In this document: positions 38,581-48,247 of the stretch, one piece after another
How the letters are laid out: the number at the start of each line of letters is the position of its first letter
Numbering within the stretch: position 1 is the stretch's first letter
NCBI RefSeq assembly: GCF_009295635.1
Contig: NZ_WHIW01000011.1
Coordinates: 1 to 64,000, forward strand
Direction: 5' to 3'
DNA: 64,000 nucleotides
DNA from: Alkalilimnicola sp. S0819
GTDB taxonomy: Bacteria > Pseudomonadota > Gammaproteobacteria > Nitrococcales > WHIW01
Made by a program: the position numbers and the translations under genes
Notes under the pieces: generated by a model
The model's database searches: none
Told to the model about the DNA's origin: nothing
The model's input: only the letters and a program-made list of their open reading frames with translations

Positions 38581-39065
38581 TCGAAGATCTCCTTCAGCGG
38601 CTGTTCATAGCGCTGCTTGATGCCGGCGATGTCGGCCTGTGGGTCGGCGGAGTCCAGGGCGTGCACGTACAGGGTGCGCCGGTCCTCGCTCAGCTCCGCC
38701 GAGACAGTGCCCGGGGTGAGGGTGATGATGCTGGCGAAGGCGGTGATGGCGTGGGGGCTTTCCAGTTCCACCGGAATCACCAGGAAGGCCGGACGCAGCT
38801 TGCGGTTCGGGCCCAGAACCAGCCGCGCCACCGCGATATTGGCCACCAGAATGTCCCATAACACCAGCGGGACGAAGCGCAGCAGCAGCCCCGGGCGCCG
38901 GAAGCCCACGGGTTCGGGCCAGAACGCGGTGCTCCAGCGGGCGATGAGCACGGCCAGGATCAGGCCCAGCAGCAACACGCCGATACCGGCGCTGTCCATC
39001 AGCAGCACCCAGGCGAGGAGCAGGGTGGCGGCGAGCACCGGGTGAGGCAGCAGGCGCTTGATCAT
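38562..39065 (-). CDS. mnhE: Na+/H+ antiporter subunit MnhE
   Basis: The 167-residue protein has N-terminal membrane segments and the soluble MnhE tail with ASIITLTPGTVSAELSEDRRTLYVHALD. Its start overlaps the mnhD stop (ATGA). Confidence 0.93.
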   Translation of the reverse strand: MIKRLLPHPVLAATLLLAWVLLMDSAGIGVLLLGLILAVLIARWSTAFWPEPVGFRRPGLLLRFVPLVLWDILVANIAVARLVLGPNRKLRPAFLVIPVELESPHAITAFASIITLTPGTVSAELSEDRRTLYVHALDSADPQADIAGIKQRYEQPLKEIFECSPSR

Positions 39066-40615
39066 CGGGCGTTCTCCCCTGCGGACAGCAGTTCACGAGC
39101 TTCCAGTGCGCCGGGGGTGCCCAGCACGGCATCCACGTAGGCCCCGGTGTCCATCACCTGGGCGGCGGTGGCGGCGGTCAGTTCGCCGAAGGGGCCGGCC
39201 AGCACCGTGAGCGCGGCGAGCAGTGTCAGCACCGCCGCCACCGGCAGGGCATGGCCCAGGCCGACGCGGGGGGTGTCGGCGGCGGCTTCCACGTCGCCGC
39301 TCTTCCAGAAGATCTGGCTGCCCGCCCGGCCCATGCCGATGATGCCCAGCAGCCCGCCGCCCAACAGTACGGCCCAGACCCAGGCCAGCGCGGAGCTGTC
39401 CAACGCGGCGTTCATGATCAGCACCTTGCCGATGAAACCGCTGAGCGGCGGCAGGCCGATTACGGCGATGGCTAGTGCGAAATACAGGACGCCCAGCAAG
39501 GCCGGCTGCGCCAGGGCACGGCCGGCCTGCAGACGGTCATCCAGCTCGCCCCGCTGCATGCCCACCAGGTCGGCGAGCATGAACAGCGCGCAGATCACCA
39601 GGGTGCCGTGGGGCAGGTAATACAGGGCGGCATCCAGCCCTTCGCCGCTGTAGAGCCCCACGGCGGCAAGCAAGGTGCCCATGGAGGCGACCACCAGGTA
39701 GGCCACCTGGCGGCGCAGGGTATCGGCGGCCAGCGCCCCCACCATGCCCGCCACATGGGTAGCCAGCGCCACCGGCAACAGATAGGGGGCCAGCAGGTCC
39801 GCGGCCTCGCCGGCCTGGGGGCCGAATACCAGCACGCTCACCCGGATGATGGCGTAGGCGCCCACCTTGGTCATGATGGCGAAGATCGCCGCCACCGGGG
39901 CCGAGGCCGCGCTATAGGCGCCGGGCAGCCAGAAGTACAGCGGCAGCAGGGCGGCCTTCACCGCGAAGACCAGCATCAGCAGCAGGCCGCCGGCCTTCAG
40001 CAGGAAGGCGTCCTCGGGGGAGACGACGGCGGCCTGTACGGCAAGATCCGCCATGTTCAGGGTGCCGGTGACCGCGTACAGCAGCCCCACCCCCAGCAGG
40101 AACAGGGAGGAGCCGATCAGGTTGATTACCACGTAGTGGAAGCCCGCCCGGGTGCGGGCGCGGCCGCCGCCGTGCAGCAGCAGGCCGTAGGAGGCGATCA
40201 GCATCACCTCGAAGGCGACGAAGAGGTTGAACGCATCCCCGGTGAGAAAGGCGATGTTCAGGCCCAGCAGCTGTAGCTGGAACAGCGGGTGGAAGTTCTT
40301 GCCGCGCCCGTCCCAGCCCTGCACCGCGAACAGCAGGCTGGCCAGGGCGACGATGCCGGTCAGGCAGACCATGAAGGCGCTGAGCCGGTCCAGCACCAGC
40401 ACGATGCCGAAGGGTGCGGGCCAGTCGCCCAGCTCATAGACCCGGTGGGCACCGTCGGCGGACAGCCACAGCAGGCCGATGCCCAGCAGGAGCAGGGCGG
40501 TGGTGGCGATCAGGTTGGCGGCCCGGCGCGAGGCCAGCGGCGCGCTGGTCATGAACACCAGCAGGACGCCGGCCAGCAGCGGCAGAACGATGGGAGCAAT
40601 GACCAGATGATTCAT
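39062..40615 (-). CDS. mnhD: Na+/H+ antiporter subunit MnhD
   Basis: The 517-residue polytopic protein is related to respiratory NuoN/M subunits. It carries the conserved proton-path features NLFVAFEVMLIASYGLLLHGG (Glu) and AAIFAIMTKVGAYAIIR (Lys). It overlaps both mnhC and mnhE by four bases. Confidence 0.94.
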   Translation of the reverse strand: MNHLVIAPIVLPLLAGVLLVFMTSAPLASRRAANLIATTALLLLGIGLLWLSADGAHRVYELGDWPAPFGIVLVLDRLSAFMVCLTGIVALASLLFAVQGWDGRGKNFHPLFQLQLLGLNIAFLTGDAFNLFVAFEVMLIASYGLLLHGGGRARTRAGFHYVVINLIGSSLFLLGVGLLYAVTGTLNMADLAVQAAVVSPEDAFLLKAGGLLLMLVFAVKAALLPLYFWLPGAYSAASAPVAAIFAIMTKVGAYAIIRVSVLVFGPQAGEAADLLAPYLLPVALATHVAGMVGALAADTLRRQVAYLVVASMGTLLAAVGLYSGEGLDAALYYLPHGTLVICALFMLADLVGMQRGELDDRLQAGRALAQPALLGVLYFALAIAVIGLPPLSGFIGKVLIMNAALDSSALAWVWAVLLGGGLLGIIGMGRAGSQIFWKSGDVEAAADTPRVGLGHALPVAAVLTLLAALTVLAGPFGELTAATAAQVMDTGAYVDAVLGTPGALEARELLSAGENAR

Positions 40616-40935
40616 TGTTTGCCGTCCACGTGGTCGTTACCCAGCACGAAGCGCGCGCGCAGCGCCAGGGCTACCAGAAAGGCGGTCATGGCGAAGCCGA
40701 TGACAATGGCGGTGAGCACCAGGGCCTGGGGCAGCGGGTCGGTGAAGCGCTCCGCACCGGGCAGGGTGAGCGGCGGGGCGTCCAGCTGCAGTCGGCCCAT
40801 GGCGAACAGATACAGGTTCACCGCGTAGGCCAGCAGGTTCAGGCCCAGGATGACGGGAAAGGTGCGGCCCCGCAGCAGCAGGTAGATGCCCGCGGCGCTC
40901 ATCACCGCCACGGCACTGGCGACCAGAAATTCCAT
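40612..40935 (-). CDS. mnhC: Na+/H+ antiporter subunit MnhC
   Basis: The 107-residue NuoK-like protein has three membrane segments with GIYLLLRGRTFPVILGLNLLAYAVNL and the C-terminal DPLPQALVLTAIVIGFAMTAF. The ATG at 40935 shares a base with the mnhA stop. Confidence 0.94.
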   Translation of the reverse strand: MEFLVASAVAVMSAAGIYLLLRGRTFPVILGLNLLAYAVNLYLFAMGRLQLDAPPLTLPGAERFTDPLPQALVLTAIVIGFAMTAFLVALALRARFVLGNDHVDGKQ

Positions 40936-43724
40936 CAGTTCTCCTCCTTGCCGGCCCGCCGCGCCGGTTCCTCGCGCAGGGCGCCGAGCCGGGTGAGCAT
41001 CAGCACCACCGAGCCGACCACGGCGAGGAACACGCCCAGGTCGAAGGCGATAGCGCTGGCGACCTCGAATTTGCCCACCAACGGCCACTTCAGGTAGGTG
41101 AAGGCGCTGGTGAGAAAGGGGTGGCCCACGAACCAGCTGCCGATACCCGTGAGGGTGGCAACAAGCAGGCCCATGGCGATCATGCCCCGGTAATCGTTCC
41201 ACAGCCGACCGGCGGCCCACAGGGTGCCGCTGGCCATGTACTGCATGATCAGCGCGACACTGGCGATAAGCCCGGCGATGAAACCACCGCCCGGCAGGTT
41301 ATGGCCGCGCAGGAAGATATAGGCCGCCACCAGCAGGGCGAAGGGCAGCAGCAGGCGGGTGCCCACTTGCAGCATCATCGGCCAGCGAGCCTCGCTGCCG
41401 TCCACCGCGACCACGTCCTCGCGCAGCTTGTCGAGCATGGCGTACACGCCCAGTGCCGCGATGCCCAGCACCGTGATCTCGCCCAGGGTATCGAAGCCGC
41501 GGAAGTCCACCAGGATCACGTTGACCACATTGGTGCCCCCGCCGCCGGGTTTGGACTGCAGCAGGTGGAACAGCGAGATGCTCTCCAGCGGCCGGGTCAT
41601 GGCGGCATACACCAGCGCGCCCAGCCCCAGCCCCGAGGCGGCGGCGATCAGCCCGTCCCGGGTGCGCCGCCCGATGCCCGATTCCCGCGGCGATTCCTTG
41701 GGCAGCAAATTGAGCGCCAGCAACAGCAGGATGGTGGTGACCAGCTCCACCGAGAGCTGGGTCAGGGCCAGATCCGGCGCGGAGAGATAGGCGAAGCCGA
41801 TGGACAGGATCAGCCCGACGACACCCACCACCACGATGCTCACCAGCCGGCGTCGATGCAGCAGCACCGTGGCGAGGCAGCCGGCGATCAGCAGCGCCCA
41901 GACCGCCCAGGCGATGGGCGCGGCGGGCGTGCGGGGCAGCTCGCCGAAGCTCGGGCCCAGCGGCCCCGACATGGCCAGCGCGCCCAGGGCCAGGGCGCTG
42001 AGCAGAGTGTAGGTGGCATAGCGTTGCAGGGAGCGGTTGTCCAGCAGTCGCTCCAGCCAGCGGGCCAGGCCCCGCAACGCCGCGATGGCCTGGTCGAACA
42101 GGGGTTTCGCCTCGATGCGCGGCCATACGGTGTCGTGGAGACGGATCACCGCGGCGCGCTGCCAGTAGATCAGCGTGCCACCCGCCAGCGCGATGGCGCT
42201 CATCAACAGGGGCAGGTTGAGGCCGTGCCAGATGGCGAGGCTGTAGTGGGGCAGCTCGCCCAGCAGCACGGAGCCGGCGGCGGTGGCCAGCAGGCCGCCG
42301 ATGATGATCGTGGGCACGATACCCACCGCCAGGCTCAGGCCTACCAGAATTTCCACCGGCACCTTCATGTAGCGCGGGGGTTCGTGGGGCATGTTGGGCA
42401 GTTCACCCCCGGGCTTGCCGAAGAACACGTCGTGGATGAAGCGCAGGGAGTAGGCGACGCTGAACACCCCGCCCAGGGTGGCAAGAATCGGCAAGATGAT
42501 GCCGCTGGCGCCGTACTGGTCGGCGTGCAGCACCTCGGCGAAGAACATCTCCTTGGAGAGAAAGCCGTTCAACAGCGGCACACCGGCCATGGCGGCGGCG
42601 GCCACCAGTGCCAGGGTGGCGGTATGGGGCATGTACTTGAACAGCCCGCCCAGCACGCGAATGTCCCGGGTGCCGGTCTCGTGGTCGACGATGCCCGCGG
42701 CCATGAACAGCGAGGCCTTGAAGGTGGCGTGGTTGAGAATGTGGAACACGCCGGCGACAGCCGCGAGGGGCGTGCCCAGGCCGAACAGCAGGGTGATCAG
42801 GCCCAGGTGGCTGATGGTGGAATAGGCCAGCAGGCCTTTCAGGTCATGCTGGAACAACGCAACGTAGGCACCGAACAGCAGGGTGAGGGTGCCGGCGCTG
42901 CTGACGAGATAGAACCACTCCTCGGTGCCCGCCAGCGCCGGGAACAGGCGTGCGAGCAGGAATACGCCGGCCTTCACCATGGTGGCCGAATGCAGATAGG
43001 CGCTCACCGGGGTGGGCGCGGCCATGGCGTGGGGCAACCAGAAGTGGAAGGGGAACTGCGCCGATTTGGTGAAGGCCCCCAGCAGGATCAGTACCAGCAT
43101 GGGCAGATACCAGGGGCTGGCCTGGATGATGTCGGCCCGCTGCATGACTTCCGAGATCTGGAAGCTGCCGGCGATGGTGCCCAGCAGGATTACCCCGGCG
43201 AGCATGGCAAGCCCCCCGGCGCCGGTGATGGTCAGCGCCATGCGCGCGCCCTGGCGGGCATCGGCCCGGTGTTTCCAGTATCCGATCAGCAGGAAGGAGC
43301 TCAGGCTGGTCAGCTCCCAGAAGATGGTCAGCAGGATCAGATTGTCCGAGAGCACCACGCCGAGCATCGCGCCCATGAACAGCAGCAGAAAGCCGTAGAA
43401 GCGGCCCATCGGGTCTTGGTCGGACAGATAATAGCGGGCGTAGAGGATCACCAGCAGGCCGATGCCCAGAATCAGCAGGGCGAACATGAAGCCCAGGCCG
43501 TCGATCATCAGGCTGAAGTTCAGGCCCACCTGGGGCAGCCACGCCCAGCTTGTCTGCAGAGTCTCGCCGCGGAACACCGCCGGCGCCTGGCTGAGCAGCA
43601 GGGCCAGCGCCGTGAGCACGGGGGCCGCGGTCATCCAGGCGCAGTGGCTGCGCCCGCTGCGCACGGTGAGCACAGGCAGCCAAGCGAACAGAAAGGGCAA
43701 GAGCACGATCAGCAGGATGTTCAT
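40935..43724 (-). CDS. mnhA: Na+/H+ antiporter subunit MnhA fused with MnhB
   Basis: The 929-residue protein joins a NuoL-like MnhA part (1 to about 780, with FWELTSLSSFLLIGYW, SAQFPFHFWLPHAMAAPTPVSAYLHSA and the MbhD/E-like tail) to an MnhB domain (about 785-929, RGHNLPGGGFIAGLIASVALIMQYM). Such AB fusions occur in other proteobacteria. The complex exchanges Na+ or K+ for H+ and supports salt and alkaline pH tolerance. The ATG at 43724 begins MNILLIVLLPFLFAW; the frame stays open upstream but without family features. Confidence 0.93.
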   Translation of the reverse strand: MNILLIVLLPFLFAWLPVLTVRSGRSHCAWMTAAPVLTALALLLSQAPAVFRGETLQTSWAWLPQVGLNFSLMIDGLGFMFALLILGIGLLVILYARYYLSDQDPMGRFYGFLLLFMGAMLGVVLSDNLILLTIFWELTSLSSFLLIGYWKHRADARQGARMALTITGAGGLAMLAGVILLGTIAGSFQISEVMQRADIIQASPWYLPMLVLILLGAFTKSAQFPFHFWLPHAMAAPTPVSAYLHSATMVKAGVFLLARLFPALAGTEEWFYLVSSAGTLTLLFGAYVALFQHDLKGLLAYSTISHLGLITLLFGLGTPLAAVAGVFHILNHATFKASLFMAAGIVDHETGTRDIRVLGGLFKYMPHTATLALVAAAAMAGVPLLNGFLSKEMFFAEVLHADQYGASGIILPILATLGGVFSVAYSLRFIHDVFFGKPGGELPNMPHEPPRYMKVPVEILVGLSLAVGIVPTIIIGGLLATAAGSVLLGELPHYSLAIWHGLNLPLLMSAIALAGGTLIYWQRAAVIRLHDTVWPRIEAKPLFDQAIAALRGLARWLERLLDNRSLQRYATYTLLSALALGALAMSGPLGPSFGELPRTPAAPIAWAVWALLIAGCLATVLLHRRRLVSIVVVGVVGLILSIGFAYLSAPDLALTQLSVELVTTILLLLALNLLPKESPRESGIGRRTRDGLIAAASGLGLGALVYAAMTRPLESISLFHLLQSKPGGGGTNVVNVILVDFRGFDTLGEITVLGIAALGVYAMLDKLREDVVAVDGSEARWPMMLQVGTRLLLPFALLVAAYIFLRGHNLPGGGFIAGLIASVALIMQYMASGTLWAAGRLWNDYRGMIAMGLLVATLTGIGSWFVGHPFLTSAFTYLKWPLVGKFEVASAIAFDLGVFLAVVGSVVLMLTRLGALREEPARRAGKEEN

Positions 43725-43873
43725 AGAAGGGGTCTGCCGTGTCCGGTTGGGAGCGGGAAACAGAGACCCGCGTGCATGAATTGGCCCGGATTCTAGCAAC
43801 TGCCGAGCGCCCTGGGGAGTCTGCGGCCCACGCCGCCCGCTGTCCGATAAATAGGTGTGAAAGGGCGAAGAAA
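43725..43873. other. Intergenic region upstream of mnhA
   Basis: Part of the only gap above 300 bases (43725-44039). No gene, RNA or convincing promoter was recognised in this part; an mnh promoter must lie here, and ATAAATAGG near 43848 is AT-rich but not diagnostic. The remainder of the gap holds a repeat pair and the aldolase terminator. Confidence 0.4.
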
Positions 43874-43972
43874 ATGTAGGCGCGGCTCCTGGCCGCGATG
43901 GTTTTGGCGCCGGCTTCCCGGGTGTGGGGCGGTTTTGCCAAGGCAATAGCGGTCAGGAGCCGCTGCTACAGG
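43874..43972. repeat. Inverted pair of REP-like elements
   Basis: TGTAGGCGCGGCTCCTGGCC (43875-43894, continuing GCGATGG) faces, 50 bases on, a copy in opposite orientation whose minus-strand reading is TGTAGCAGCGGCTCCTGACC (about 43952-43971). This is the GTAGGAGCGGCTTC-type REP known from Pseudomonas, arranged like a REPIN. A single copy starts at 46111. Confidence 0.7.
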
Positions 43973-43990
43973 CCGAAGGCACCGCCAAAC

Positions 43991-44019
43991 AAAAAAGGCG
44001 GCTCATGGAGCCGCCTTTT
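43991..44019 (-). terminator. Terminator of fbaB
   Basis: On the minus strand the stem AAGGCGGCT/AGCCGCCTT with a five-base loop is followed by T residues (six A on the plus strand at 43991-43996). It lies 21 bases after the aldolase stop codon. Confidence 0.88.
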
Positions 44020-44039
44020 CCGCGTGTCTTTGCCTGGCT

Positions 44040-45092
<1,053 letters not shown>

Positions 45093-45159
45093 TGGTCGAT
45101 CTCCCTCGCCGGTTCGAGCGTGTTCTTGCTTAACGGCACTAAAAATCCGTGGCGCGCGA

Positions 45160-45188
45160 ATTATAGAGGCTTTGCTGCCTGGGGGCAT
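45160..45188 (-). promoter_or_regulatory. Promoter of fbaB
   Basis: The minus strand carries a perfect -10 TATAAT (45165-45160) with a weak -35 ATGCCC 17 bases upstream. The transcript would have a leader of about 60 bases. Confidence 0.5.
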
Positions 45189-45338
45189 CTTTCGCGGCCT
45201 TGGCCGCCAGTGGGCCGGAGCCCCGGGGGAATGAATGAGCGTCGCCCCGGTGGCTCAGGCTACTGAGTAGCGGGCGGCAAGAGGCTTTTCAAGACTGTGT
45301 TGCCGCAAATATGGCGGCCTGCGCTAAGATGCGGGCCC

Positions 45339-46115
45339 ATGAAAACAATACGACGCCTGTGGCGCTTTCCGCTGGTTTTGCTGCTTGTCCTGTTCGGTGG
45401 GCCCATTATCTGCCTGGCGGTGGCCTGGGATGGCCGGCGGGGGCGGCCGCTGCACAGCGGCGCCGGGCGGCGCGCCCAGGTGCTCTGGTCGCGCTGGATG
45501 TGCGCGCTGCTGGGCGTGCGCGTCACCCTGGAGGGCGAGCCCCTGGGCGAGGGGGCGGCGCTGATCGTTACCAACCATGTTTCCTGGATCGACATACCGG
45601 TGCAGGCCTCGGTGTGGCCGGTGGGTTTTCTCAGCAAGTCCGAAGTGCGCGACTGGCCCATCGTGGGTAGCGCGGCCACTGGGCTGGGCACCCTCTACAT
45701 CGCGCGTGGCCGCAGCGGCGCGGCGGCGGATGCCACTCGGGTGATGGCCGAGCGTATGCGGGCCGGCCACCGGGTGCTGTTCTATCCGGAAGGCACCACC
45801 AGTGACGGCCGGGGTTTGCTGCCGCTGCGTCCGCGCCTGTTTCAGGCCGCGGTGGATGCCGGTGCACCGGTTCGGCCGGGTGTGATCCGCTATCTGGAGG
45901 ATGGCCGGGTCAGTGAGCTGGCGCCGTTCATCAACGACATGAGTCTGGCCGCGCATGTCTGGCGGGTACTCGGGGTGCGGCGACTGGATGTGCGACTGCA
46001 CCTGGGGCCGCCACTGGAATCCGCCGGCCGCAGCCGTAGCGAACTGGCGCTGGAAGCGCGGGAATACATGGCGGCGTATCTGGCATCCGGCACATCGGGT
46101 AGCGCTTCTCTGTAG
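45339..46115 (+). CDS. plsC: 1-acyl-sn-glycerol-3-phosphate acyltransferase-like protein
   Basis: The 258-residue protein has an N-terminal membrane anchor (LVLLLVLFGGPIICLAVAW) and the acyltransferase motifs NHVSWID (HX4D) and FYPEGTTS. It probably acylates lysophosphatidate or a related lipid (PlsC/OlsA type). ATG 45339 is the first Met before the membrane segment. The TAG stop (46113-46115) lies in the first five bases of a REP-like repeat. Confidence 0.85.
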   Translation: MKTIRRLWRFPLVLLLVLFGGPIICLAVAWDGRRGRPLHSGAGRRAQVLWSRWMCALLGVRVTLEGEPLGEGAALIVTNHVSWIDIPVQASVWPVGFLSKSEVRDWPIVGSAATGLGTLYIARGRSGAAADATRVMAERMRAGHRVLFYPEGTTSDGRGLLPLRPRLFQAAVDAGAPVRPGVIRYLEDGRVSELAPFINDMSLAAHVWRVLGVRRLDVRLHLGPPLESAGRSRSELALEAREYMAAYLASGTSGSASL

Positions 46116-46140
46116 AAGCGACTCATGGCCGCGCATGGCC
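46111..46140 (+). repeat. Single REP-like element
   Basis: TGTAGAAGCGACTCATGGCC followed by GCGCATGGCC matches the consensus of the inverted pair at 43874-43972 at most positions. It overlaps the end of the acyltransferase gene and supplies its stop codon. The following 88 bases to the egtB end show nothing else. Confidence 0.55.
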
Positions 46141-46228
46141 GTGATTGCCTTTGTCCCGGACCCCGGGTGCAACCGAAGGGCAGCCGCGGCTATGGGTCGC
46201 TCTTACCGGGAGACAGGGGGCATTCCGT

Positions 46229-47404
46229 TCAGCGGTTCGCCGGCCAGGCCAGCCGCAGGCCGGCGAAGATGTGGCGTTTGTGCGCCTCGTAGAAGTTGCG
46301 AAAGCTCGGCCTTTGCACGGCGGGCCAGGTATGCGGCCCATGCCCCCGCAGCACGAAGTGCGCGCCGTCGAACCAGGGCTCGGAGTAGCCGCGGTAAGGG
46401 TAGGCCTGAAATCCGGGGTAGGGATGAAAGGCCCCCTGGCACCACTCCCAGGCACCGCCCACGCTCTCCAGCAGTCCGGCACGCCGGGCGGCCTCCCACG
46501 CGTATTCGTCCACCAGGCGAGCGCCGGCCCAGCGGGCATAGGCCTGGGCTTCGTGGTGGCTCAAACCCTGCACGGCTGCGTAGGGCTTCAAGGGCGCGGG
46601 GCCGTCGGGGCCCAATTGATACCAGCGGCCGCGGGATTCGCACCAAAGGTCCGGAGAACCCACCCCGCTCGTTTGCAGCCAACGCCAGCCGTCGGCGCTC
46701 CAGTATTGACGCTCCCGGTAGCCGCCGGCCGCCATGAAGGCGCGGTACTCGCCATTGCTCACCGGGTGGCGGGCGATGCGGCAGGCATTCACGGACACGC
46801 GCCAGGACGGGCCTTCATTGTCATAGTGCCAAGGCGTGTCGCTGCCCAGCAGGTACTCCCGGCCCGCCAGGGTGACCGTGTCCGCTGACGGCGCCCGCAC
46901 GGCGCAGTCCGGCCAGTCGCCCTCGGCCGCCGGGCAGCGCCTGGCCCGGATCATGGCGATGGTCTCCAGGTGCTGGCTGTGGTGCTGGACGAGAAAGCGC
47001 AGCAGGTAGTCCCGCGCCATCAAGGGGTGTCCACGGCCGGCCTGTGCCTGCAAGCGCGCGAGGGTGCCTCCTTGCACCGCCTCCGCCCAGCCGAGCAGTT
47101 CTTCGCGCGGCGGCAGCTGCGGAGCGCGCTCAGCCTTCGGTGCCCGTTCCGGGAAATACAGGCCGTAAAGGGGGCGGCTGCGGCGGGTATCTTTCAGCAC
47201 CCGCTCTTCCAGCCAGTACAGCTCGATGAAGCAGCAATGTCCCAGGTGCCAGCCCAGGGGGCTTAGATCCGGGTGCTCCCGGGCGCGCATGCCGTCTTCG
47301 TCGGTGTCCTGGACGGCCTGGCGCAAGGCCTGTTGGCAGCGGGCGAGTTCCGCGAGCCAGCACTCGCGGCTCGCTGTTTCAGCGTTCAGCGCGGCTCGAC
47401 TCAT
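46229..47404 (-). CDS. egtB: Ergothioneine biosynthesis sulfoxide synthase EgtB
   Basis: EgtB is a mononuclear iron oxygenase that joins hercynine to gamma-glutamylcysteine or cysteine. The 391-residue protein has a DinB-type N-terminal domain with iron ligands H53 (GWHLGH) and H141/H145 (HHSQHLE), and a C-terminal formylglycine-generating-enzyme fold (HPVSNGEYRAFMAAGGY, LVDEYAWEAARR, WEWCQGAFHPYPGF, NFYEAHKRHIFAGLRLA). It is coupled to egtC by an ATGA overlap. Confidence 0.92.
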   Translation of the reverse strand: MSRAALNAETASRECWLAELARCQQALRQAVQDTDEDGMRAREHPDLSPLGWHLGHCCFIELYWLEERVLKDTRRSRPLYGLYFPERAPKAERAPQLPPREELLGWAEAVQGGTLARLQAQAGRGHPLMARDYLLRFLVQHHSQHLETIAMIRARRCPAAEGDWPDCAVRAPSADTVTLAGREYLLGSDTPWHYDNEGPSWRVSVNACRIARHPVSNGEYRAFMAAGGYRERQYWSADGWRWLQTSGVGSPDLWCESRGRWYQLGPDGPAPLKPYAAVQGLSHHEAQAYARWAGARLVDEYAWEAARRAGLLESVGGAWEWCQGAFHPYPGFQAYPYRGYSEPWFDGAHFVLRGHGPHTWPAVQRPSFRNFYEAHKRHIFAGLRLAWPANR

Positions 47405-48180
47405 AAGGCGGCAAGGCTGGGCGGCTCGTCCGGATCCAGCACCAGCAGATGATGAGGCGGCACGCTGCGCCAGAACTCCGGGGCGGTGAGCGGTTCGGAG
47501 GCCACCAGCTGGCCGCCCGGGAAGCTTTCCTCATCGGTGCTGTAATAGAGGCTGGCGCAGTCACGATTGATGGCGTGGCGCAGGGCGTAGATCCGCCGCC
47601 CGTCGCTCAGCACCAGGCTGAGCAGGGCGGTGCTGTCCTCGCACCAGTGGGCAAGCCTCTGCACCAGCTGCATCAGCACCTGCTCCAGGCTCGCGTCCGG
47701 TTCTTCGCGCAGCAGTTGGCGCAGCACGGCGAAGAGGTATTCTGAATCGGTGTTGCCGTGGATGGCGGCCTCGATGTCCGGCTGCAGCCAGCGGCGGATG
47801 CGGGCCCGACCCTCGGTGGCGAAGCGCTCCAGAAAACCGTTGTGCAGAAACAGCAGCTCCCTGTCGTAAAAGGGCTGGGTGTTAGCCAGGCCTGTGGCGA
47901 AACCTTCAGTGGCGCTGCGCACCGCAGCGAGCCACAAGGGCTCGCGCAAGCTGCGCCCCAGGGAGGGCAGGTTTGAATCGGCCCAGATGGGCAGCACATT
48001 GCGATAGATGGCGGGCTGCCCGGCCGGGTCATACCAGCCCAGGCCGAAACCGTCGGCGTTCAGCACCGCTTCCTGCATTTCCCGCGGTGCCCAGGACTGC
48101 TTCAGCAGGCTGTGTTCCGGCTGCAACAGAAAGTGCTGCAGCTCCACGGCGGGGCCTAGATAAGCGGCGAGACGACACAT
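47401..48180 (-). CDS. egtC: Ergothioneine biosynthesis amidohydrolase EgtC
   Basis: EgtC removes the gamma-glutamyl group from the sulfoxide made by EgtB. The 259-residue class II amidotransferase starts MCRLAAYLGP, with Cys2 as nucleophile, and has FLHNGFLERF, GNTDSEYLFAVL and SEPLTAPEFW. ATG 48180 is required to place Cys2; the frame stays open upstream without meaning. Its presence implies that EgtB here uses gamma-glutamylcysteine. Confidence 0.92.
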   Translation of the reverse strand: MCRLAAYLGPAVELQHFLLQPEHSLLKQSWAPREMQEAVLNADGFGLGWYDPAGQPAIYRNVLPIWADSNLPSLGRSLREPLWLAAVRSATEGFATGLANTQPFYDRELLFLHNGFLERFATEGRARIRRWLQPDIEAAIHGNTDSEYLFAVLRQLLREEPDASLEQVLMQLVQRLAHWCEDSTALLSLVLSDGRRIYALRHAINRDCASLYYSTDEESFPGGQLVASEPLTAPEFWRSVPPHHLLVLDPDEPPSLAAL

Positions 48181-48247
48181 GCGGGCAGCTCCCAGACGTT
48201 TCCTGCCATGATGGTAACCTGAGCCCATGCCCAAGGGAGAACCGCTA

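Noticed and set aside
41121-43796. An 891-codon open frame antisense to mnhA
   Set aside because: Composition is dominated by Gln, Gly, His, Glu and Arg typical of antisense GC-rich frames, with no domain signature.
48181-48234. Upstream in-frame start for EgtC
   Set aside because: EgtC needs Cys at position 2 as nucleophile, which only ATG 48180 provides.
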